This document shows positions 35,241 through 50,200 of a stretch of 64,000 bases of DNA, piece by piece. Below the pieces are notes generated by a model. That model did not search any database. It was not told where the DNA came from and worked only from the letters and a program-made list of their open reading frames with translations. The DNA comes from Corbicula japonica. Lineage: Eukaryota; Mollusca; Bivalvia; Venerida; Cyrenidae. Numbering within the stretch: the stretch's first letter is position 1; each line of letters opens with the position of its first letter. The translations under genes were made by a program, and so were the position numbers. The stretch covers positions 10,282,396 through 10,346,395 of the forward strand of contig JAZAYU010000009.1 of NCBI GenBank assembly GCA_038501625.1, given 5' to 3'.

Positions 35241-38200
35241 GTAAGTTATTATATTTATTTTAAGTTATTAATGAATTATAGTAAAATTCAGAGATTTTTG
35301 TCACTTTCCTTTTGGCTATTTAAAAGTATAACTATGCACTTAACATTTTGCTAGTAATTTTAGCTAAATTCTTTGAAAACAATAAAGTGATATTTTCCTG
35401 TTTCCTGTTTTAGGTAGCATACTTATGAATGCTTATTGTTCTTCCGGTAGTATCTTGTGAACTGAAAATGTAAGATAAAAATCCACAAATACATGTAGAT
35501 ATTCTAACTTTCTGCACTTTTACCCTTTCAGCCTGTGTAGGTCCAGATCAGACGGCAAGGATGTGCATTGCTGATCTGATTCTACACTGTTCGCCCAAGC
35601 AAATAAACTTTGTAAAGGTTTATCTATGAAGGAGAGGGTTAACCAGAAAATCGCAGGAACTTGATTTGAATTAAATAATCTGTTGCATATAGTCATATCA
35701 TTGGGCGTGATGAAAATGTTGAAAATTTCTTGGGCTTTTTTATAATGCATTTATTGGCAGGCATTTAGATCGTTTGTAGGTTTAGGCTTACAAATTCATT
35801 AAACATCGATATCTTTTACCAGTTAATCTGAATAACTTCCAGTGTTTGAATTGTTTTTTTTTTTGCAGTCTAGAATTTTAAGGGATTATTGTCAGAACTG
35901 TAGGAACCCCACTACTTGTAAAAAAAATGATATAAAATTTATTTGTGAGTTTGAAAGTGTAAAATATATACAATTTTTAATTTAGCAATTTTTAAAGCCA
36001 AAAGACACAATATTTTCCTGTTTTATTGCAAATTTTGGCCATTTTTCGCACATTTCTCTTGAATCAAAATTACCCCTTGGTAGGAATTCCTTCCTTTTAC
36101 GACGCAAAAATTTCCCAATTGTAGGGGAAAGGGACCCTTTCCCCATTAAAGCATCTGTATCACAACCTTTGTGACTGGCTACCAACCAAAGTTCTAAATT
36201 TATTGTTCTTTTTTAAATAGATGTAACGGCCATGAACAATGAAGACAACATGGTTGACTTTCTAATGGCAGCTGAAAATATCGACACATTTCTAGCTGGT
36301 GTTGTGTTTACATGTGCTTTCAAGGGAGACAACTTTGATCTGGGCACTATAGCATACAAACTGAGGTTCAGCTCATCCCCAAGAAATGCCGGCGAAGAAA
36401 AGCAGAAGTTGTTTCTACCTGATACAAGATGGGAGACACAGTTTACCTTCCCGCTCTTCCAGAAAGTCGGGCCTCGAGAACCGAAAGATCCTTGTGGCGC
36501 AGCCCCAGGTATTCTATTAAAATTTTGGATTTATTAATTTACCAAGATTAACTTAAGAATTGATTGATATTTTAATGCATTCACCATGGTATGAAAAAAA
36601 AATTTTGGTTGTTTGTGGTCACTCGACTTACCGAAATCGGCCCAATTACCGAAATCTACTGAAATCAACTGGGAATTACCGAAAACGGCTTTATAAATTC
36701 ATTTTACCCAGTTATTAATGATTTTTTTTATAATAAGTGTGACTATATTATAATGAATGTTCATTAAAATAAAGATGATTTAATTCAGGAATTTGATGCC
36801 CAATTACTGAAATCGACTGGGAAACCAAAATCGGCTTTATAAATTCATTTTTCCAAGTTATTAATAATTATTTTTCTGATCAAATTTCGGTAAATCGGGT
36901 GACCCGGTTGTTTGGTGTGTGTAGCCTGAAAGATATTAGTTAAATTGATCTTTCTTCCTTGAAAAATTATACTGAACAACTAAAATTCCTGTAACTTTTT
37001 TAAAATTATAAGATTTATAAAGAAAAAGATGTTTTTGCATCTTTGTCTGTATATCTCAAATTATTTATAAGCCAAACTCCAAGGGCTGCAAGTTACTTAA
37101 ATGATGATAAATCCATGGAATATTCATTGGGACACATCTCAAGTGACCAGCTTGTTGGTTATATTCAAAATAATTCAGCTTAAAGTCACAAAACTGTCAT
37201 GTGCATGGTTTACATATTTTATATGTTGGTCAAACAAATGTCATACAACAAAGTTATAATTGATATCTTGTAAAAGGGAACTAAAAGTTGAATAACTGAT
37301 TTGAACCAATCATTTTTAATTAGTTAAGGCCCTGTCACACTACAGCGCGTTTCCACTGCGTTGCCACGGCGTTGTTTAATTTTCCAGAACGTCGTGAGAT
37401 CGCAAGAAAAATCTGACTTTTAGCGTGAAGATGGAGATTGCACGGCGTCCTCACTGCGACCATGGCGTTGCTTCGGAGTTTACATGGCGTTCTATCGCGT
37501 TCCTACGGAGTTCATTTTGGCGATTGCCTGCGCTCTTACGGTTCCTTCACTGCGTGCACTGCGCTTTCAGGGCGTTCTTACGGCGTTTCTACTGCGTGCA
37601 CTGCGCTTTCACGTCGCTCACGCTGCGCTGACGGCGTGTTGATGACGTTCTAACATATAAAACGAAGTGTATGACGAATCTTCATCATTTGCTTGATAGT
37701 TCTTGAGCAGTTAAGACTATGCCTGCAAAAAGACTCTCCTCTTTCGTCGTATTACAATCATATGCATATACAATCATAATCATCTTGGTATGATGCTTGA
37801 CATGCATGTAGGTCAGCAGTAGCCCGACCTGCTGCTGTACTTCAGTCATGGTGTTATGTATGTTTATTTGCCAATCTTGTACATTATGTTTGTCATACAA
37901 ACGTCAATGAACGTAGTAGAAGCGCTTTGGAAGCGCAATGATCGCTTTGACAACGCGGTAGAAACGCATTGGGAGCGCATCGATCGCCGTAACAGCTCCG
38001 TACAGTCTTTGAAAGAGCGCAGTGAAACAATTAACACTCCGTATAAGCGCCGTAGACGCGCCATAACGCGCTGTAAAGACGCAGTGACATCTCCGACAAC
38101 GCCGTGCGATCTCAGTGCAAGCGCCCTCGATTACCACAGCGTTTGCACTGCGACCCCTGTGCGCGCCCGTGGAGCTCCTGCTGTATGAGACCTTACTGCG

Positions 38201-41200
38201 CTGCTACGGCGACCATACAGCGATCCCACTGCGCTCTTATCAGAACGCCGAGCGACGGCGTTTGTTTTGTGCATGTTCAAAGTGTGCGCCGTGGCTAGGC
38301 GTTCAATGCGATCCCACTGCGTTTACTGGCGAAGCCACCGCATTGCTGCAGCGATGCTTGCGATCGTACTGCGCGCACCTCGGCGTTCTTGAACGCCGTG
38401 GGAACGCCGTGAGAACGTGACCCTGGTGTGACAGGGGTTTTAATTATCATGGTTTTGATAAAGATATACATGTAAGTTTCATAGGATTTTAAATTCCACA
38501 ATTTTCATAAAAATTAAACTTACTTTAAAGAAGTGATTATAAGAGTATGATGATTACATGTTTCTTTATGCATAACCTCCATGTAAAATAAGTATGCATT
38601 TTTCAGGTTATGAAAGGGAAGGTTTCCTTGCAGTGCAGCATGCAGTTAACATGGCAATCATCAAGCAAGTGGGTGGGGTAAACAGCAGTGACATCCTGAG
38701 CAACGTCAGTGTTGCACTAAGAAGACATCCATACCCAGCTTTTGATGATGACAACTTTATTCTAGTCATTCAGAATCAGTTTCCGCTGATCATAATGCTC
38801 AGCTTTGTCATTGTGGCACTGAATATTGTTAAAGACGTGGTCCATGAAAAGGAGAGAAAGTTAAAGGTAACATATGCTGTCTTTGCAAGTACATAATATA
38901 GGTTGAAGAAGATAAACAAAATGCTATAACTGATCTGTTGAAGCATTTAATAGATTTTTATGATCAATGACCTATCAATGGTTATGCAATCAACTTACCC
39001 AAAGCAAACATAAATGACCACAAACATATAAACCTTTTCCTCCATGGGATATGACTGTTATCCTTAGGCAAACAGTGTAGATATAGATCAGCTGGTACAT
39101 CCATAACCGCTGATCAGGATCTACACTAACCCTTTCCTCCATAAATACATCTTTATTGCCTGGGCGAAGAGTGTAGATCCAGGTCAGAAATAACCTAATT
39201 AACCAAAAAGCAAACAGTGCAGATCCTGATCTGGATCTACACTGTTCGCCCAAGATATAAAGGTTTATCTATGGAGGACAAAGTTAAGACAGCTATCCAC
39301 AGGTAAATAAACTGAAAAAGATGACAGAGAGAAAACTGTATAAAACATATACTTGTTTGCATGCACAGACCAGTCAGGGTCTGTATTGGTTGTCAATGTG
39401 AAATAGTCGTGACAAGGGCTGAAGGTTTTAAACCTGAGATTGGAAACCAGTCTCATGCTTAAGATTTGAGACTAGTTTCCATGCTCAGTTTTATAACCTT
39501 GGGCATAGTACTGAAAGGTTTTAATTAGGATGGGGAAAACTTGTAGTTGTAGAGATTGGGAAATGAAGTGTTTTTATATCTATATACCTCTGTATATAGA
39601 GGTATATCGATTCCAAAACATGTCTTTTCTCTGTGGTTGTAGAATATTTAATTACAGGAAACGTTGAAGATGATGGGTGTCAACAACTGGCTACACTGGG
39701 CAGCCTGGTTTGTTAAGTACTTCCTGTTTCTACTGATAACTGTGGCCATCATGACCCTCTTCCTGTGTATTCAAACAAAGAAAGGACCGGTCATTGGAAA
39801 AACTGACCCATCAGTAGTGTTTGTGTTCTTGATGGTGTATTCCATTTGTACAATCTCCTTCTGTTTTGCTGTTAGTGTGTTTTTTGTTAAAGGTAAGTGG
39901 GTTTCTATATTTTGATATTTGTCTTGTAGTGTTGTTTGTGATGAATCACAGATGTAAAAATTCTCCCCGTACATTTAATCATTGCTGTAATCAGTTACAC
40001 CTTTGATGTTCATTGAGCACAATAAATATATACATATTCTGTAAATATTGAGTTGATCTTAACCATGTGCTAGGTGTCGTGGATAGTAATATGCATTACT
40101 ATTACTGTCCATGAATAGAATAAATCAAACCAAGCCTGCAGTAGTTTGGCATTTGTCAAGTTCCATACATGTAGCTTTCAAAGTTCTTTTTTCATTTGCA
40201 TGAATCTATCTATCTACTTGTTAGTCTATGTCATGGAAGTGGTCACCCAAAAGGCACCTGACTACTCCCTTCTTTGAGCTATGGGAGAAGTCATTTTGTT
40301 GAGACTATATAGGGAGAAAAACTTCTCTCTCATTTGCAAGTCTAGCGGGAGCCCTGTACATTTTCCTCCAATGGATGAAAAAATATCAGAAATTTTATGA
40401 CAAAGTTATAGCTAGAATGGTAAACTTTTTTAGACTATAGTAAATATCTTTAAATCTTGTTTTTTAAACAAAAAAGGGAAATATGCATATCAGGTGTATG
40501 GCCACGTCCTGTAGACATAGTCTTCAAACACAGCCAAAAGCAGAGAGGAGAAAAACCATTGAATTTATAAAGTGAAAAACTTCATAATAGACACCACAAA
40601 CAATTCATGAAAATGATAACCTTATAGATTACTGCCTTGGAACAGTCAAAACAATTTGCCTCTGAGGTTTAAACAAGATTCTAGAATGCATGAATCTCAC
40701 TCAGGTTCTTAAGTGGAGGATGTTATTTTCTCTGCTTTTTGATTTTTTAAATTTGCACCAATCTTAGACTTGGAAAAAGCCCATTTCAACAGGGCTTGGT
40801 AGACGAATGAAAACTATCAGATTGGTGATATTTACAAATATACTGCAAGATTCCTATTAAAAGCCTCATACTATTTGTATATTCTAGCCAATTCTGGAGC
40901 CGCAGCAGGTGGTATCCTGTTCTTTCTGACATACATTCCATATTTCTTCCTACAACCTCGGTATCAAACTCTGACCTGGGGTCAGAAAATACTGACCAGT
41001 CTTATTTCCAACACTGGGATGGCATATGGTGGACAGATCATAGGCATGTTTGAAGGAACAGGTAACACTTGAATTTCAGGCTTCAAATTACTATAATAGT
41101 GGTAAACATTAGTGCCCTGTTAAAAGAAAATGCAGAATTAAGCTGACATGCCAAGAGGAGTATGAAGAAGCTAAATGAAGGATAAGATTTAAATCAGTAC

Positions 41201-44200
41201 TCCAAATTAATGCATTATAACACGTGTGACCAGTTTAGATCCAAATTAGCCAAGATGTCCATGCCGTCTTATCTTGATCTGCACTGGTTATATCATGGTA
41301 AAAAATAACCCAATAAACCTTAAAGTGAACAGCATAGATCCTAATCAAATGGCACAGATGTGCCAGCTGATCTGGATCTATGCTGTTAGCCCATGCAATA
41401 AAGGTGAATCTATAAATTAAAGGGTTAAATGCTTACCTCCATATAATTATATGCATTTTAATACATGTGTGACCAGTAATCACCCTAATGAATCTGAAGC
41501 GAACAGTGTAGATGATAATCTGGATCACCACTGTTAGCCTATGCAGAAAAGATGTATCTATGGAGTAAATGCTTAAACATTGGTGACTGTATGGCATGCA
41601 AATCCTTTGAGTGGTTGATGTTTAAAGGAGAGAGACTCCATTCAAATTAAAGTTGTTTGTAGACCATATTTAGTTTTCTGATATAAGTTAGTGAGTTGAA
41701 CATTGAAATCAACATATAACCTTTTGAAGCCCTAGATAATAAAACCACTCTCCATTTCAGCCAATCAGATGCTTGAGATTTGAGAATGTAAACCAATCTC
41801 AGGTTTATGATTTTTAGTTGCTCAGACATTGAATATTTGGCTGAAGTAATTAACATCTTCCATATTTAAGAGGTGCAAAAACAGGAATGGTGCAAAACCT
41901 ACTTATTCCTAAAAATTTACCAATTTATACCTTCTAATATCAATGCAGTAAAACTTGTTTAATGTTCAGGTTCTGGAGTGCAGTGGTCAAACATCAGGGA
42001 TAAAGTGTCTGTAGATGACAACTTCACTATGCTGAATGTTCTGGTCATGCTCGTCATTGACACGTTCCTGTATGGTTTCATCACTTGGTACGTGGAGGCG
42101 GTATTTCCAGGAGAGTTCGGTGTACCTGAGAAATGGTACTTCTTTGTAACCGTAAGTTTTTACTTTATATTCTTATTTATAGGATGTTGTATGACTTAAT
42201 TGACTTTTCCATGAATTCAGAATATTGTGCCCTTGTTGAATGAATAAGAATGAACGAATAAGAATGAAGAGGTATTTTGCTTTGCATATTTACTAAACCT
42301 CATCTGGACAAAAACACTTGGGCCTAGATTCCTCAAACTTGGTAATTTGGTCACTACAAGAAGATAGCCCCTATTGATATTCAGTTTTGCCTGTCAGAGG
42401 TCAAGGACACTGCATCTGTGTCGTCTAGATACTGGTCTTCTTCACTGACAGTTATATTAATACATGTACAATGACAGTTATGAGGGCAGTGGCAGGTGTG
42501 GGAGAGCATAGATTTTCACAAATATCTCCTCTTGTTTTATTCATCATATATGGTATAGTTGCCAACTATTAAATGACTGTATAAGAACCACTGCAGGCTA
42601 GCTGCAGTTTGTCTTAATTTACACATTAGAACTTAATTTGTTTGTTTGTTGTTGTTATTTCACATTTACTACTCTCAGTATCTGATCAAGCTACAGCTTC
42701 AAACAATATTGTTAGTCATGTGGGCACCATTCAACCAATCAGATCTTTAATATTTGAGACTGGTCTTCATTCTCAGTTTAATAATTTTGAGCCCTGATTT
42801 TCTTATTTTAAAAATACTTAACAGAAAAGCATTGAACATCAACAGGGGATGTTCGTATTAATATAAATGTTCAAAGTTTAGGCAGAAATGAAACTTAGCA
42901 GTATTAGGCATTGAATTTTTTCTTTGACTGGGTCTTCTTTGTTTTTTGTTTCAGAAATCATACTGGTGTGGAACAGTATCAGACGATTATGTACCGGATG
43001 ATAAATCTATATCTATTGGTCAGTCACCGGAGTACTTTGAACCTGACCCTGTTGGTCTAAGAGCTGGAATTCAGATCAGGAATTTAAAAAAGGTTTGTTA
43101 ATTCTTATCTTTCTTGAAAGGTTTTGTTTGTTTTAGAACATTTGTTATACAGATATGTTTATATTATGCGAGTGCTGCTCTAAGTTACGGCTGGATGTTC
43201 TTTCTTGAGAGTTGTAAATAAACCTGACAGGTTCGAATCAAGACTTATGTAACTTTCTTTAATAGCATGTACTGGTTAAGTGGATGCCGATATGCTTAAT
43301 ACTAGAGGTTCCAACCCCAGACTATTGAGACAAGGACTTCTTCGCAGCAATACAGCAGCCCTATTTACCCACCTTACTTATACGCACAACTAATAAATGA
43401 CAAACAATTATATGATGGGATAAGGCCGCGATATTTGATTTCAAAATAGAAAGTTAAACATGGCACATATAAAACACATATGATAATGATTTTATATAAT
43501 GATTTTATATAAATATAAGGGGAAACTCTATCCCACAAAGATTGTATTTGGTGTAATTTGTCTGTTTTCAAATAATGTGCCATGCCTGAAATGCACATTC
43601 TGTGTGTTGAAGGGCCACTAAAAATACGATTTGCAACACAATATGTGGCAAATGTATTGATTGGTTCGATTCTGATGTCAATATTGCTACGAACTACCAA
43701 TGCGTATGCTTATGTTATCTCCACGAAAGTCAATATTTATGTTTTTATTAACTTTATTTTCTCGATTATTATAGCGTTACATGTCGCTGTCTTACCGTCA
43801 GCCTACATCAAGTCATTTAAATTGTAAAGAAAGGATATCATTAGATTTTTCCCTGAAATGTCGTACTTCAATTTGCGATGTTATGACAAAGTTTGTATAC
43901 TTGAGTTAGTGTATGGCAAAGGCGATAATAAATGAATATGAGATGAAATTGAAGTTGGCAAGATCATTCTAGAAGATCAACGTAATGTTTTAGATTTTCA
44001 TATGAAATAATGGAGGTCGGACTTATTCCCGAGATTCACACTGGTATAAATATTTGTTCTGCTTTTAGGTAGAAAATTTTCCAACAAAGAATGATTATAG
44101 ATGTAAAATGATAAAATGAAATAGCCGAGCTATAAAGGCTAGATTTAGTAACTCGTTATGTCACAAAAAAACGATCTAAGTACCTTTTATTTTGTGAATA

Positions 44201-47200
44201 ATTCAATTTTCAGTGGATAAGTCAGTTCGTATATTATTTTTATATAAGTATATAAAACGCGTGATGATGTATCAAATTGAAAATCTGGAGACCTGAAGAG
44301 ATATAATATCAGAATTTCTGCAAATCAGGAGTATGTTATATGGAATTCAAAGGGTGAATAAAGTTGTATATTTAGATACTTTTCCATTCATTTAAGTAAA
44401 ATTTATTTGTAGTAACTGTTGTCAGAATGGTAGACCACTTACACGTTTACCCAATTCGATGACAAAAACAGTCTTAAGGTATAAAAAGTACTAAAAAACT
44501 TACCGCTTAAAGTTACAGCAGTCTTACACTATACTTAGCCTTGTGTATCAGTTGTATTCCTGATGTATGTTAACCATGCTGTTTCCCCGAAAAAAGTAGT
44601 ATTAAGCAAACAATTTCTGAAAGGCAAAACGAAAATAACTAACCATTAGGTTTTGAATATAAATAATTGATTGGTGTCATTATTTGTAATCTAACTCTTA
44701 AATGTACTGCTTTATAACAGCCTTTTTATGCCCCCGAAGGGAGGCATATAGTAATCGGACCGTCCGTCCGAAATAATCTTGTCCTCGCTTCTTCTCCAAA
44801 ACCGCTTGAGGGATTTCTTTGAAACTTCACAGGAGTGTTTGTCACCAAGCCTAGTTGTGCATATTGTCGGGAATTTCTGCTCGGATTACTTTTGGCTGAG
44901 TTATGGCCCTTTTTAGCAAAATCTTGTCCTCGCTTCTTCTCCAAAACCGCTTGAGGGATTTCATTGAAACTTCACAGGAGCGTTTGTCACCAAGCCTAGT
45001 TATGCATATCCTAAGGAATTTCTGATCGGATTATTTTTGGCGGAGTAATGGGCCTTTTACCTTACCCTAACCCTAACCCTAAGCTTCTCTGAAACCGCTT
45101 TAGGGATTTCATTGAAACTTCACAGGAGTGTTTGTCACCAAGCCTAGTTGTGCATGTCCTAAGGAATTTCTGATCGGATTATTTTTTGCGGAGTTATGGG
45201 CCTTTTTACCTAACCCTTACCCTAACCCTAAGGTAAATTTTGTTAACGCAATAGAGGTTACATTTTTTGTCCGATTGTCATTAAATTTGGTATGAATATT
45301 GATATTGATGATTTCTACACAAATGATTAAAATCATGTTGTTTAATTGAACCAGGGCCCCGCCCTGGGGATTTTTTTCTTTCAAAATCTGTTTTTAACCT
45401 TTGATTTTCTACAGTTTTCAACCAGATTTTGACAGAAACTTTATACCATCTTAAAATTCAATCTTTCCTGAACAATTCGTTCACTGGTTGTTCGTGATAA
45501 AATTTGAAACAAAAATTTTAGTTGCAGAGTGAAAATTTCAAGTGTCAAAATCCAATATTTCTACCTGTCTTCAGCTACATATTATGATGTTTACCAGTTT
45601 ATTGGTACAGTTGCTGGACATTGACCTGATGAACTTTGCTGCTTAGATCTGTGTTATGCAATATTAAGAACTTTGCTCTGGAAGATTTTATAGGGTAAAT
45701 TTTGTCATTTTCTACGGATAGTGACCAAATAAACTTTCTTACTTTATAGCACTTTGAAAATTAGGCTTTTCTGAATATGTTATTCACTGTTTGTAAGTAA
45801 AACAACAACAAGAACAACAACAACAAATTTGAAGCACATTCTCAAAATGTTAGGACTAAATTTAAGAAAGTCTTAGATGTATACAGTGTATGTACACAAA
45901 CTGGCAAGTTAAGGCCACACTTTTTTATGCTCCCCGAAGAAATTCGAGGGAGCATACAGTCGCCAAGTTGTCGGTCGGTCCGTCCCGCATTCTTTAACAC
46001 TCTAGCGGTCACATTTTTGCCTCGATTGTTTTGAAACTTGGTCAGGATGTTTGTCCCAATGATTTCTCGGACGAGTTCAAATATGGGTCATCTGGGTCCA
46101 AAAACCTAGGTCAGTGTTAATAAAAATAGAATTTTCTTGTTAACACTCTAGCGATCACATTTTTGCTCCGATTGTCATGGAACTTGGTTAGGAAGTCTGT
46201 CGTAATTCCTCGGACGAGTGCGAATATGGGTCATCTGGGTCCAAAAACTAGGTAACTGTTACTAAAAATAGAATTATCTTGTCTTGGCTTTAAATTTGTT
46301 ATTTCTCATTGGATTTCAAAATAACTTGGCACAAATGTTCAACATGACAAGGCGGTATGCTGAGTACAATACCCATGCCGGTTGGTCCAAGGTCAAGGTC
46401 ACTGTTCCTAAAAATAGAATTTTCTTGTTAACACTTTAGTGGTCACATTTTTGCTCTGATTGTCCGATTGTAAAGAAACATGGTACGGACATTAGTCCCA
46501 GTTATTAATTGGACGAGTTTGAATATGGGTCATCTGGGGTCAAAAACTAGGTCACTATTACTAAAAATAGAAAAATCTTGTCCAGGCTGTAAATTTGTTA
46601 TTACTCATTGGGTTTTATAATAACTTGGCTCAAATGTTTACCATGACAAGATGTTGTTTCGCGTACAATACCCATGGCTGTTTGTCCATGGTCAAGGTCA
46701 CTGTTACTAAAAATAAAATTTTCTTGTCTGGGCTGTAACTTCCTAATAAATGGAGTGATTTCAAAATAACTTTACATAAATGTTTACCATGACAAGGGGT
46801 TGTGTTGCGTACAATACCCATGCCGGTAGGTCCAAGGTCAAGGTAACTGTTACTTAAAATAGCATTTTCTTTTCCAAGCTGTAAATTTGTTTTTTCTTAT
46901 TGGATTTTAAAATAACTTGGTGTAAATGTTCACCTTATCGAGACGTTGGGTCACATACAACACAACTTTGTTGTATTCAGGTGAGCGATAAAGGGCAATC
47001 ATGGCCCTCTTGTTTCCCTTGATTTTACCAAACTTGCAAACAACTCTTACAACCATTGAGCAGTTGTTGACAGGTGAGCCACCCTATGAACCCTCTTGTT
47101 GCAAGGGTTATAGGCCCTTACTCGTTACTATTTAACTTCCACAGGCATATTTTTACTACATATGTATACCAATTCGATTTTAAAGCTGCATTTCGGGGGA

Positions 47201-50200
47201 ATATGTCAATTTCAAGTGACAGCTCTTGTTTAGAGTTGTTTTAACCCTGTTTACATGTGCTATAATCGGTAAAAAAGCTCATGAGATCTTATGTTGTCTT
47301 GTTTTTGTCTTTTCGACTCAAAATTAATCTTATTTTATTGTATTGTATTGAATTTTACAAAAAAGTGGAGCAAGGGCCAATATACGCTTTAGTTCTTCGA
47401 ACAATGTTCAACAGGATTATTTCTCCTATTGTTGCATAATATACATTACATATACATGTACATTCCATTAGATTTTTGTAAGGGCGGGATCAATCGCTAT
47501 TTGATTGATAAGTTTTTTACATCCCAGGAAGCAGCCAAGACTAAATCCTTATATTATGTTGTTTTTTTTCCTTACTTATTTTTTCTTTAGTATTGTTTTT
47601 TTTTAATTTTTCATCCAAGGCGGGTCGGCACTAATAATTTTATATTGGGGACCCAACTGCTGTTAGAGTATCAGCAAAGCCTTTTTTAAAATTATTTTTA
47701 TTATTTATTTATTTTTATTTTTGCGAACCTCGACAACACGCTCATCGAGACTTGTTACGAGTATAAGGCTGCTCTGTGTGACAAGGCGGAAAACTTTCTT
47801 TTGAATGTCATGGCTGCCTCTAACACCTTTTTGGGTTAAGAGTTTGTTTACTCTAACCTCCGATATATGCTATGGTAACGTCATCCCAGCTAATCTGCAA
47901 ATGTATTAAGCCGCCATAGCAAGACTTTTGACGTATTTCGTTAACGTCATTTCGAAAATTTTCGGACCTGTAAATTTTTTTTCTTTCTATTTTTTTTGTA
48001 TAATGGCTCCTGCTCCTCTTTCCGTTTATAAAGATTTCAGGACGTTGTACACTGTAACATTTACCAGCATTTATTTTCCTCGGACTTGTCAATTAAGCAG
48101 CTTCGATATTAACTGGTCTACGTTTTTAATACCTATGGTTCAATTTTATTTATCAACGGGTGACGCAGAAATACTTGATTACTTGCGAAAAGGTTGTTGT
48201 GTATGTATTAAGATTAATTTTTTAATAGATATTAAATTCCGGAATGTATAATTGCTCGTATTCCGCTGTGTTGGCAGAAAGTGGCTTTCTATACTTGTTA
48301 TTTATTTATAATTTCCTGTTCTGAATAGAGAATGATAATCCGTTCGAATAGCGCGACATCCCTACAAGCCTCGTGCAGCCCCACGCACCACGTGCAACCG
48401 CGAAGGATAAACGATGTATAATTTACACATTGTTCACGGTATTTTAGTTTGTTAAATTTTCTTTTTATATTTTTTCATATATAATAATGCCGAAAGTAAT
48501 CGAATTGTGAAAACACTTTTGCTATTAATTTATGTTCCCCCATCTGACTTGGAGTTTAAGAAAACAAATGATTTCTGTCATGAATAGTGTTTGATTTTAA
48601 CAACATTAAATCTGCAAAACCTCAGACCACGTACAAAACCATTACTCCCTTCGACAATGAAGAAATAACGCCTCGTTCGCGTGTCTCGAGCTGAAAAGCT
48701 CTAGTTATGTGTGGCAGTGATGCTACCCGTTTGGCCAGCCTGGCCACTGGCTTGCCGTAGAGGGAGGAAATAAAATAGGCCATGTTGTTTTAGCCTAGTT
48801 AGTGCCGATTTGGTTCGTTTTAAATAATAAGTGACAATTTCGGTTATAGGAACACGTTTTAAAACATAAAATTAAGGATAAAATTGTTGAATAGCTGTAA
48901 ATCTCGGCCTGTATCGAAGCTGCAAGTCTGAACCTGTCTGTGCGCAAGTAATAAATAATTTTACTTATCTTTTAATTCTTGTTGTTATGCAATGCTCAAT
49001 ACGAAACTGCATCTGTTGAAGTCTTATTGATTGATGTTAGCGAAGATAATTTTCTTTTAAACTTTGTAAAGAGATGACAAGTTTTCTCTCGATGTTGACT
49101 CCACGAAATCCAGCAAGAAAATGAAAGATCACGTGTTGGTGTTTACAAAGTGAGATACCGTGTATAATATCGTAGTTGTCTTCGCACGCTATTGTTGTTT
49201 AGTGGCTTACAGCAGACCGTGACACAGTGAAATGCACTCGCAAAAATAAACGGCATTTATTTGTTTGAAGGAAAACATAAATGCAGTTATAAAGAAAGTG
49301 TTGCAAATTGTAGACACTTATCAAGGAGGTCAGGTATTTAGTCTACACTGGTCATCAATGTGACTTACATCACAGATTAGTTCTATCATAAATGATTTTT
49401 CACTATCCTTTCAAATTTCTCTAGGATATTCTTTAAATAACCAAAAAGAAGTGTTATCTCAGTGTGAAATTGTTTCTCCCGTCTCTCCACCCTGACTGTC
49501 ATAGATTTTTTGTGAAGTTTACAGAAGTTTGTGAAGAGCATTACAAATCTAAATGCAATAATTGATAATCATCATTTGCTTTCAATTTTGCATCTAACTC
49601 AAATGGTGTCCACTTGTATTCATTCTTGTCCAAAGGTATGCATATTTCATTTTATTGCAGGTATTTGGAAAAGGGGATGCCAGGAAGGCAGCTGTGTGTG
49701 GTATGACCCTTGATATGTATGAGGGTCAGATAACCGCACTGCTCGGCCATAACGGCGCTGGAAAAACAACAACAATGTCCATGCTGACTGGTTAGTTTTT
49801 ATTCTATACATTGTTTCATAATATTTTGTTTTTAATGAAGAAGATAGATCAACATTTCCGTGTATTTTGTGGAAATAAATAAAATAATTATCATTTTCGA
49901 AAACTGAACACAGGATACAGGTATTAACTGTCAATGAACAATTAGTTATTTATGAATTGTGTATAAAAGGACAATTTAAAAACAAACCCATGTATACCTA
50001 TATTTAGACATTTGAAATTCTTACTGTTTGGGTAAAGGTTAAATTTTAGGTGAGGAAAATGCATCAAAATAGTTGTTAATAACTTAAGGGCGTACAATCA
50101 TAAAATTAAGAATGGAGACCAGTCTCAAATACCTAGACTCTAAGTGGCTGAGATGAAGCCTGGTCTCCCTTTCAGCCAGTCAGATGCTCAAGATTTTAGA

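Noticed and set aside
37425..38420. Several overlapping 60-110-codon frames on both strands
   Set aside because: They arise from the GC-rich repeats of the transposon-like element, which lack stop codons in many frames.
43582..43827. 81-codon plus-strand frame with hydrophobic stretches in ABCA3 intron 7
   Set aside because: AT-rich bases readily give Ile/Leu/Phe-rich frames; no family resemblance, and it lies in a repeat-filled intron.
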